The translations under genes were made by a program, and so were the position numbers. Below, piece by piece: positions 1 to 6,000 of a stretch of DNA of 6,098 bases. The notes beneath the pieces were generated by a model. The model ran no database searches. It saw only the letters and a program-made list of their open reading frames with translations, and had not been told where the DNA came from. The stretch spans positions 1-6,098 of the forward strand of contig CALBPH010000693.1 of assembly GCA_937899365.1 (NCBI GenBank). Direction: 5' to 3'. Positions within the stretch are counted from its first letter, which is position 1. Every line of letters begins with the position of its first letter. This DNA comes from an uncultured Leptolyngbya sp. (GTDB lineage: Bacteria; Cyanobacteriota; Cyanobacteriia; Phormidesmidales; Phormidesmidaceae).

Positions 1-55
1 ATAGGCCACAGGGCAACATCTTGCAGATAAAATCATCCCGAGGATCAGCAACGCC
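1..55 (-). repeat. Partial copy of an intergenic foldback (MITE-like) repeat, cut by the window edge
   Basis: Read on the minus strand, this stretch matches the better-preserved copy at 2919-3009. Both have an outer arm beginning GGCGTTGCTG (here 55 to 46), a short variable stretch ending in GGATG, then the exact 16-base core TTTTATCTGCAAGATG (here 32 to 17), then a GGCC-containing stretch. The second arm of this copy would lie left of position 1 and cannot be seen. The element sits downstream of chlB in chlB's reading direction, as the other copy sits downstream of the 1964-2791 gene. The match is seen directly; calling it a miniature mobile element is inference. Confidence 0.65.
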
Positions 56-91
56 AAGAATTTAATTAGCCCTATTTTTTACCGTACAGGC

Positions 92-103
92 GTTCCATGG
101 AAC
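92..103. repeat. 12-base perfect palindrome downstream of chlB
   Basis: GTTCCATGGAAC is its own reverse complement. The dyad extends to 89-106 with one mismatched pair, which becomes a G-U pair in RNA read from the minus strand. A chlB transcript could form a seven-base-pair stem with a four-base loop here, 46 bases or more past the stop codon. No T-run follows on the minus strand (the next bases there are TGTACGG and then a run of A), so it is not a convincing intrinsic terminator. It may act as a 3'-end-stabilising hairpin or be chance. Confidence 0.35.
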
Positions 104-148
104 ACCTCTGCAGATGCAATTTTGGGATCTGATAAAAAATCCTACTTC

Positions 149-1675
149 CTAAGCGCCTACCGCTTCTTTAGCTGCGTACATAACTTCAGCCGTAATTTCC
201 GTATGGCCTTGCTCGCGGGCAAACTTTTCAGTGTTGCGCTTAACCTTGCCCCGGACAAAGCCAGGAACTCGCTTCAGCTCGGTAAGACCATCGGGGCTCC
301 AGCTTAGATCGGTGTCTGCCGATAGTGTCTGGGTAATGGCTTCTTTGGTGTCGTGGCCGCCAAAGATTTCCAGCAGGTGGTCTTCCATACCTAATGTAAA
401 TGAGTTGTAGATCAGGTCTACAAGCTGATTGGCTCCTTCATAGCCAAGGAAGGGGCGATAGCCAACGGGGAAGTTTTGCACATGGATGGGGGCGGCGATC
501 ACACCACAGGGGATGTTGAGACGCTTACCCACGTGCCGTTCCATTTGGGTACCAAAGATGGCGGCGGGTTCTAACTCGGCGATTTTATCTGCGATCGCAC
601 CGTTATCCTCACTAATCAGGACCTCATCGCAGTAGCCTTCCACCTCCTGACGGAACCAGGCTTCGTCATACTTGCAGTAAGTACCCGCTAACACCACCTT
701 CAGACCCATTTCCCGTGAGAGCACCTTGGTGAGAGCGGCAGCGTGGGTATTGTCCCCAAAGACAACGCAGCGCTTGCCCGTTAGGTTCTGGCAGTCAATA
801 GAGCGAGAGAACCAGGCCGCCTGGGAAGCAAACCGAGTTTGCTCATCAATAAACCGGTCGTAGTTGGCAGCTACACCGCGCTCATTTAGAAGCGTTTGAA
901 TGGCGCGAATACAGCGGGCCGTTTCCACCACCCCCATGGGCGTGATATCCACATAGGGCATCTCAAACTCCCGCTGTAGATATTCGGCCGTTAGCGAACC
1001 AATTTCCCGATAGGGGATCAGGTTAAACCAGGCTTTGGGCAGGTTCTTCAGTTCATCGACCGAAGCCCCTTCGGGGATCACGGCGTTGACTTCAATCCCC
1101 AGGTCCGCCATCAGCCGCGTGAGCTCGGTGATGTCGTGGTTGTTGTGGAAACCCAGGGTGGTGATGCCGATGATGTTGACCGAGGGCTTTTCTGTTCTTC
1201 CCTGGGGCAGGGTTCCCTGCTTGGCCGCTTTCTTAAGATAAAATTCAACAATTTGTTGTAACGTGCGGTCAGCCGCCTGGAGCTCATTGGCCCGGTAGTG
1301 GTTGACATCCGCCAGCATGACATCGCCCTGGGCATCTAGCTGAGCCCGTTCAACAAAGTTAGCCAGATCCTCTTGCAGAATGCTGGAGGAGCAGGTAGGG
1401 GTAAGAACAATCAGATCAGGCTGCTCTTCCTTGTCTTTGCGGGTAATGTTGTCCACCACTTTTTCTTGGGAACCACGGGCCAACACATGGCGGTCAACGA
1501 CGCTGGTGGTTACGGGGGTAAAATCTCGCTCACGGGACAGCATGGAGCGCATGACATTAAAGTAGTCATCCCCCAATGGGGCGTGCATGATGGCGTGAAC
1601 ATTCTTAAATGAGCTGGCAATGCGCAAGGTGCCAATGTGGGCAGGTCCTGCATACATCCAATAGGCCAGTTTCAT
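149..1675 (-). CDS. chlB: Light-independent protochlorophyllide reductase, subunit B (ChlB)
   Basis: ChlB pairs with ChlN to form the catalytic NB component of dark-operative protochlorophyllide reductase, a nitrogenase-like enzyme. ChlL passes it electrons at the cost of ATP, and it reduces the ring D double bond of protochlorophyllide to give chlorophyllide a without light. The 508-residue product has the usual full ChlB length. The N-terminus is characteristic (MKLAYWMYAGPAHIGT). Asp36, in the APLGDD motif, is the family's unusual aspartate ligand of the [4Fe-4S] cluster, otherwise held by ChlN cysteines. LTPTCSSS (91-98) and GITTLGFHNNHDITEL (170-185) are conserved. Asp294 (WFSRSID) matches the catalytic proton-donor aspartate, and Gly429-Met430 fall where the substrate contact is annotated in the family. 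Residues about 457-504 form the C-terminal PCP-reductase helical domain. The ATG is preceded by GGAG (1687-1684) with eight bases between. The frame is intact, ending in TAG. The gene appears monocistronic here; chlL and chlN are not in the window. Confidence 0.98.
   Translation of the reverse strand: MKLAYWMYAGPAHIGTLRIASSFKNVHAIMHAPLGDDYFNVMRSMLSRERDFTPVTTSVVDRHVLARGSQEKVVDNITRKDKEEQPDLIVLTPTCSSSILQEDLANFVERAQLDAQGDVMLADVNHYRANELQAADRTLQQIVEFYLKKAAKQGTLPQGRTEKPSVNIIGITTLGFHNNHDITELTRLMADLGIEVNAVIPEGASVDELKNLPKAWFNLIPYREIGSLTAEYLQREFEMPYVDITPMGVVETARCIRAIQTLLNERGVAANYDRFIDEQTRFASQAAWFSRSIDCQNLTGKRCVVFGDNTHAAALTKVLSREMGLKVVLAGTYCKYDEAWFRQEVEGYCDEVLISEDNGAIADKIAELEPAAIFGTQMERHVGKRLNIPCGVIAAPIHVQNFPVGYRPFLGYEGANQLVDLIYNSFTLGMEDHLLEIFGGHDTKEAITQTLSADTDLSWSPDGLTELKRVPGFVRGKVKRNTEKFAREQGHTEITAEVMYAAKEAVGA
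591..598. repeat. HIP1 octamer
   Basis: GCGATCGC, the highly iterated palindrome of many cyanobacterial genomes, lies inside chlB. It is useful mainly as a lineage marker. Confidence 0.8.
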
Positions 1676-1809
1676 AAAAAGCGCTCCAAGAAAAAAAATC
1701 TAGCTTGAGTTAGGGCATGGCCCAATCCTCAGAGTATGGGAGACGTCCGGGCGCCGCTTCGATTGCTCAACTATTCGCAACGGTTTGTAAGAATGAGTCA
1801 CAGTTAACA

Positions 1810-1841
1810 GAATGGTGAATGCGGCTGAATGTTCACCATTC
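1810..1841. promoter_or_regulatory. Inverted repeat at the centre of the divergent region, possible operator
   Basis: GAATGGTGAA (1810-1819) and TTCACCATTC (1832-1841) are perfect ten-base inverted arms around a 12-base spacer. The centre is about 150 bases from the chlB start and 138 from the 1964 start, so it is placed to affect both promoters. No T-run follows on either strand, which argues against a terminator. It could be a binding site for a dimeric regulator or a hairpin in one of the leaders. No regulator family is recognised from the arm sequence. Confidence 0.5.
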
Positions 1842-1865
1842 ACGACTAAGGACATAAAGTTTCTA

Positions 1866-1871
1866 TATAGT
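1866..1871 (+). promoter_or_regulatory. Candidate -10 box for the exported TPR gene
   Basis: TATAGT matches the sigma-70-type consensus TATAAT at five of six bases. No good -35 hexamer lies 16-18 bases upstream. If used, transcription would start near 1878 and leave a leader of about 85 bases that includes the small palindrome at 1905-1938. Confidence 0.3.
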
Positions 1872-1904
1872 TCTCAATAGGTATCCAGATTGTTCTGGAA
1901 CTCT

Positions 1905-1938
1905 GGCGTTGCTTCGTGGAGTATCCCTTAGAGCAACG
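1905..1938. repeat. Short CGTTGCT/AGCAACG palindrome in the leader of the TPR gene
   Basis: GGCGTTGCT (1905-1913) and AGCAACG (1932-1938) are seven-base perfect inverted arms around an 18-base centre, which itself contains GGA-GTA-TCC. The left arm equals the first nine bases of the outer arm of the foldback repeat at 2919-3009, but the 16-base core is absent. It may be an internally deleted relic of that family or an independent leader hairpin. Confidence 0.4.
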
Positions 1939-1951
1939 TTCGATATTCCTT

Positions 1952-1959
1952 AAAGGAGG
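1952..1959 (+). promoter_or_regulatory. Strong ribosome binding site that decides the start at 1964
   Basis: AAAGGAGG is close to the ideal anti-16S complement and lies four bases before the ATG at 1964. It favours that start over the in-frame ATG at 1916. The upstream TCCT (1947-1950) can pair with AGGA (1954-1957), and AAGG (1953-1956) can pair with CCTT (1960-1963), so the site could be partly masked by alternative short hairpins. Confidence 0.75.
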
Positions 1960-1963
1960 CCTT

Positions 1964-2791
1964 ATGCGGTCTATAGTCGGTAGTCTAGGTGTAATGGGTG
2001 TACTGTTAGGATTGGCCATGCCCGTGTCAGCTGAAGTACTGCTACAGGCCGGTGCGACAGAAACAAAGCTGGTGACGGCTGATGCCTATCGGCCCATGCG
2101 ACATCGGCTGACGGCTGAAGCGGGACAGACGGTGGCGATTAAACTCAAGTTGGCCAACAATAATCCTGCCATTGTGAGTCGTGTGGTGGTCTATGCTGCT
2201 GGCAAGCGCACGCCGTTAGTAGTGGATAATCAGGCTAGCTACCGCGTAGTGGACCCGACACAGAAATCAAAAATTAGCCATCTCATAGTGTTGACCCTGC
2301 CCGATGCACACGCTGGTGAGCAGGGTGGCGTACCGGTGACCTATGAAATTGAGCCCCTGTTTGATTATGACGCTGAGCCCCTGTTCGCGTTGGGGACTAA
2401 TAATTTAGAAGCGGCTGAGGAGGTAACTGTCGCTGAGGATGTTTTAGCCGCGCCGTCGACGGTGCGCTATCGGATGACGGTGGAGACGGCGACCGTGTCC
2501 CAGCGTTTATTGTTAGAAGCCCAGGCACGCCAGGCGGAACAGGACTATGAGGGCGCGATTGCAACCTACACCCGCGCCATTAGCCTCAATCCTGATATTG
2601 CCGACTTCTATGCCCAACGGGGCCGTGCCTATGTTGCCCTCGGGGAGCAGGTCGACGGGATATCTACGGTGCAGCAGGCGATTGTCACTGACTGGGAAAC
2701 AGCCGCTCAGCTCTATGAACGGGTGGGCCACAACAATGCGGCCAGTGCGCTCCGTTCTCAGCTACAGCAGGTTGTTGAAACAGCTGACTAA
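1964..2791 (+). CDS. Exported protein with C-terminal TPR motifs, function unknown
   Basis: The 275-residue product starts at the ATG behind the strong ribosome binding site; starting at 1916 instead would put 16 mostly polar residues before the signal peptide. Residues 1-23 form a typical Sec signal: Arg2, a hydrophobic stretch, then VSA with likely cleavage before Glu24. Residues about 24-176 look rich in beta strands (GQTVAIKLKL, SRVVVYAAG, HLIVLTLPD, PVTYEIEPL) and match no family I can name with confidence; a distant resemblance to PPC-type prepeptidase domains is possible. An EPLF motif is duplicated eight residues apart. Residues about 180-247 hold two TPR motifs (DYEGAIATYTRAISLNPD is the clearest) and a weaker third helix pair follows to about 270, suggesting a protein-binding tail. 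It is co-oriented with the TPR-CHAT gene 245 bases downstream and divergent from chlB. The gene call is firm; the role is unknown. Confidence 0.88.
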   Translation: MRSIVGSLGVMGVLLGLAMPVSAEVLLQAGATETKLVTADAYRPMRHRLTAEAGQTVAIKLKLANNNPAIVSRVVVYAAGKRTPLVVDNQASYRVVDPTQKSKISHLIVLTLPDAHAGEQGGVPVTYEIEPLFDYDAEPLFALGTNNLEAAEEVTVAEDVLAAPSTVRYRMTVETATVSQRLLLEAQARQAEQDYEGAIATYTRAISLNPDIADFYAQRGRAYVALGEQVDGISTVQQAIVTDWETAAQLYERVGHNNAASALRSQLQQVVETAD

Positions 2792-2830
2792 TTTCTGACC
2801 CATTTTTCTAACCCACTACCGTGCGGCGGT

Positions 2831-2855
2831 CATTCCCAGCGAGGATTGGCAACGC
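2831..2855 (+). repeat. Solitary arm of the foldback repeat family
   Basis: CATTCCCAGCGAGGAT followed by TGGCAACGC resembles positions 34-55, which read CATCCCGAGGATCAGCAACG and on: CATCCC, GAGGAT and GCAACGC are all kept in order, with small insertions here. No matching core follows or precedes it. It looks like one diverged end of the same element, perhaps left by a nested insertion or a deletion. Confidence 0.45.
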
Positions 2856-2869
2856 TTAAAGATTTACAG

Positions 2870-2920
2870 CCGGAACTAACCGAAGTGATGCCAGGTCCGG
2901 CACAATACGGTTAGTTCCGG
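2870..2920. repeat. Perfect 13-base inverted repeat with nested hairpin
   Basis: CCGGAACTAACCG (2870-2882) is exactly complementary to CGGTTAGTTCCGG (2908-2920). The 25-base interior holds a second small stem, TGCC (2889-2892) with GGCA (2899-2902). It begins 78 bases past the stop of the 1964-2791 gene. No T-run follows, so it does not look like a classic terminator, though such a stem could protect the 3' end of the upstream transcript. Its right arm overlaps the first two bases of the foldback element at 2919. Confidence 0.7.
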
Positions 2921-3009
2921 CGTTGCTGGTTTAAAGGATGCTTTTATCTGCAAGATGCTGGCCCATGGCCCGTCTAGACGATGGGTTCATCCTTTAAATT
3001 AGCAACGGT
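2919..3009 (+). repeat. Foldback (MITE-like) intergenic repeat, best copy
   Basis: The arms at 2921-2940 and 2988-3007 are 20-base inverted repeats identical at 18 positions. The two differences (2928-2929 against 2999-3000) become G-U pairs in a plus-strand transcript, so the RNA stem would be unbroken. Inside are ATCT-GCA-AGAT (2946-2956), a CCCAT/ATGGG pair (2962-2966 with 2981-2985) and the palindrome CGTCTAGACG (2971-2980). The 16-base core at 2942-2957 recurs exactly, inverted, at 17-32. The flanks TTAGTTCC (2911-2918) and GTAATTCC (3010-3017) agree at six of eight bases, a weak hint of a target-site duplication. The GGCGTTGCTG ends recall IS5/IS903-type termini from memory, but no transposase is present. 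A structured RNA element is the alternative. Confidence 0.7.
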
Positions 3010-3014
3010 GTAAT
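2986..3014 (+). promoter_or_regulatory. Weak candidate promoter for the TPR-CHAT gene at the repeat's right end
   Basis: TGTAAT (3009-3014) resembles a -10 box, and TTCATC (2986-2991) lies 17 bases upstream as a poor -35. If real, the repeat's right arm would supply part of the promoter and the leader would be only about 16 bases before 3037. The match is weak and readthrough from the 1964-2791 gene is equally possible. Confidence 0.2.
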
Positions 3015-3036
3015 TCCTGCTGTGGTTTTTGTCGTC

Positions 3037-6000
3037 ATGGTCAACACTATCTTTCGGGCTTCGGGTTGGGTTTGGGCCGCGCTAGTGGTAGTCCCCCTGT
3101 GGCCCGGTGCCAAAGCGACAGCTGCCCCATCGACGCAGGCTTTGATACCAGTAGAGACAGCGATGGTGTCAGCTAGCCAACAACTGGCCCAGGCCCCCGA
3201 TGGTATGGATGATGCCCCCGGAGGACCCGAATTAAATGCTGAGGGGCTTGCCCTTTACGAACAGGGTCGCTTCCAGGAGGCGTTGGTAATCTTTGAGCAG
3301 TTGCTAGCCCTTCGACAACAGACCTTAACCAACGACAACCCGCTGCTGGCCGTGGCCCTCAACAATGTGGCAGAGGTCAATCGGGCTCTGGGTAATTTTG
3401 CACTGGCAGAGCCGATGTATTTGCAGGCGCTAGAACTCTACGCCATCAGCTTGCCAGCGGATCATCCAGAACTTGCCACACCGCTTAACAACCTGGGTTT
3501 AATTTATATGCAGCTGGTTCGCTATGGCGAAGCGGAACCCCTGTTGCAGCAGGCAATTGCGATTCAAGAAAAAGCGGGGGGCTCTGGGTTGTTGGCCCGA
3601 GCCTACAACAACTTAGGCGAGCTATATCGCCAGCAGGGGCGCTATGTTCAGGCTATAGACTACTACCAGCAATCCATTGAGCAGACCATTCAAGTTAGCG
3701 GTGCCGATGCGCCGGATGTGGGGCTGGCCAGTAGTAATTTAGGGCTGGCCGAACAACAACGGGGAAACTATGCGGTTGCAGAAGAGTTGTTTCTGCGAAC
3801 AATTGAAATTTACCGAGGTGCGTTTGGAGAGACCCATCCAAACCTGGCGCTGGCGTTGTTAAACCTGGGTAGTGTATACCAGATACAAGGGCGCTATGAC
3901 GAGGTGGAAGCGCTGTATAAGCGGGCGTTAGCCATTCAGGTAAATGCCTACGGGGAACAGCATCCGGCCGTGCTCAGTACCTGGAGTAGTTTTGGGGCCT
4001 TGTATCAGCTACAGGGCGACTATGGCGAAGCAGAGCGTTACTTTAAAGACGCTTTAGCGCTTTCACAACAGATTTTTGGCTTGGAGTCAGTACCCATGGC
4101 CGGTCTTTTAAATCGATTGGGAGACTTGTATCGGCTGGCAGGGCGATTTGAAGATGCCGAAACGACGGGTGAGAAGGCCTTAAATTTGCAAGCAAAAATC
4201 CTTGGGGAGAATCATCCTGAATATGCCCTTACCCTCAACAACCTGGGTTTGGTTTACAGCGCCCAGGGGCGCTATCGCGAGGCGGCACCCCGACTGGAGC
4301 AGGCCGCCGCTATTCTAGAAAATACCCTGGGTCCAGAGCATCCCAGTTTGGGGTTAGTCTTTAACAACTGGGCTGAGCTGTATCGCAACCAGGGCAACTA
4401 TGCGGCAGCGTTGCCTCTCTATGAGCGAGCGCTAACAATTCAGAGTCAGGCACTTCAGCCCCTTCATCCTGATCTGGCCACTACCCTGAACAACATGGCC
4501 CTGTTGGCCTACGGTGTTGGTGACTACGATCGGGCCATTGAGTGGCAGTCGGCGGCGTTGACTAGCTTTGAAACCAACTTTGGCGATGAACATCCCCATG
4601 TGGGGTTAATGCTCAACAACCTGGGTGAAGCCTATCGTATTCGTGGGGAGCTGCCGGAGGCAACAACCTATTTAGAACGGGCGTTAACTGTGCAGCGTAA
4701 GGTGTTTCCTGATGGGCACCCAGAAACGGCCCTTAGCTTGAATAACCTGGGATTAGTCAGTGGAAAACGTAAGCAGTATGATCAGGCTGAGGCATTTTTT
4801 CTAGAGGCATTAGAGATTATGCAAACCACCCTGGGGGACAAACATCCCAGGCTGACGCTGGTGCTCGATAACTTAGCCAGGCTGTACTACAGCCAGGGGC
4901 AGCCCCAGCGGGCTATTCCCTATCTAAAACAGTCTCTGGATGTGGAAAACTATAATCTCAATTTGGTGCTATCTACGGGGTCTGAAGCTGCTAAGGCGTC
5001 ATTTTTTAATACCCTACCCCGGTTAGATAGCTATGTGTCGTTTCACCTCAATCCAGCAACGGCTACTCCTGGGATTGAGAACATTGCGTTTCAGGCAATT
5101 TTGCAACGAAAGGGACGGGTGTTGGAGGCGGTAACCGCTGGCCTCCAGGCACTACGTCAGGGGTTAGAGCCTGCGGACCAGGCCCTGTTGGATGAGTGTG
5201 GGCAGGTGCGATCGCAACTTGCCACCCTCGTAGTCAGTGGTGTCGGCACCCTATCCCCAGACGAATACCAGACAAAAGTCAACACCCTAGAAGCCCAATC
5301 CAGACAGTTAGAAAACACCCTGGGCAATCGTAGTAGCCGATTTCGTAGCGCCTCCCAAGAGATTTCACTGGCCAATGTTCAACAACAGATTCCCAATGAT
5401 GCAGCCCTGGTGGAGTTTGTTGCCTATACCCCCAGTACTTTTAACGACCAAGGGGACGAGATCTTTGGTGATTTGCGCTATGCGGCCTATATCCTCAAAC
5501 CATCGGGAGAGATTGCCTGGAAAGATATAGGGGATGCCGCCGCCATCGATGTTACGCTGGCCGACTATAGACAGCTGTTGCAAGTCCGAAGCCAGCGCCT
5601 AAAACCCATAGCCCGACAGTTGCATAGTGAGCTGTTTGCCCCGCTAGCATCGGAACTAACGGGGGTAGATCATTTACTATTGGCCCCCGACGGTCAGCTA
5701 AATCTGATTCCCTTTGCGGCGCTAGTAAACGAGGACGGTCGCTACCTGTTAGAAGAGTATCAGATCACCTATCTCACCTCGGGGCGCGATCTGATGCGGT
5801 TAGATGGGACGACGGCAAGACAGCAAGAGCCGGTGCTGCTAGCCAATCCGGACTATGACACGGCAATGCAGTCGGTGGCATCGGCTTCAACGCGTGGCAG
5901 CGGGGAGCGCTCAGCGGATCTGAGTAGTCTCACCTTTGGGCCATTGGCAGGAACTGCAGTGGAGGCCGAAGAAATTTCTCAGCAGCTGGCAAAGGTAACG

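Larger units (their letters stand above)
1676..1963. promoter_or_regulatory. Divergent intergenic region between chlB and the exported TPR gene
   Basis: The 288 bases separate two divergently transcribed genes, so they must hold the promoters of both, unless transcription enters from elsewhere. Next to chlB there is an eight-base A run (1691-1698, a T run in the chlB leader) and a GC-rich patch with the palindromes GACGTC (1742-1747) and GGCGCC (1750-1755). A ten-base-pair dyad lies at the centre (1810-1841). A TATAGT box and a small CGTTGCT/AGCAACG palindrome lie on the TPR-gene side. I found no GTA-N8-TAC NtcA site and no convincing -35/-10 pair for chlB; CATACT (minus strand, 1738-1733) is only a weak -10 candidate. 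No open reading frame is evident. Confidence 0.6.

Noticed and set aside
92..103. Intrinsic terminator for chlB at the GTTCCATGGAAC palindrome
   Set aside because: On the minus strand no T-run follows the dyad; the next run is of A. The T6 run read on the minus strand (140-134) lies before the palindrome, with only a four-base stem around it.
122..307. 61-residue plus-strand open frame overlapping the chlB 3' end
   Set aside because: More than half lies antisense to the conserved C-terminal domain of ChlB, and no ribosome binding site or family motif supports it.
149..1675. Nitrogenase beta subunit or another nitrogenase-like protein
   Set aside because: The ChlB-specific N-terminus, Asp36 cluster ligand, Asp294 and the C-terminal PCP-reductase domain identify ChlB rather than NifK or NifE/N.
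1811..1840. Rho-independent terminator in the divergent region
   Set aside because: No T-run flanks the dyad on either strand and no gene converges on it; both neighbours read away.
1916..1963. A longer 291-residue version of the TPR protein starting at ATG 1916
   Set aside because: The start at 1964 has an ideal AAAGGAGG four bases upstream and leads straight into a signal peptide; the extra 16 residues are polar and would precede the signal. The region is also occupied by a palindrome.
2513..2731. Minus-strand open frame opposite the TPR motifs
   Set aside because: It is fully antisense to a well-supported gene, has no recognisable motif and no independent start signal. The open frames antisense to chlB (for example 1035-1241 and 1373-1612) and to the CHAT gene (5157-5375, 5365-5583) are rejected for the same reason.
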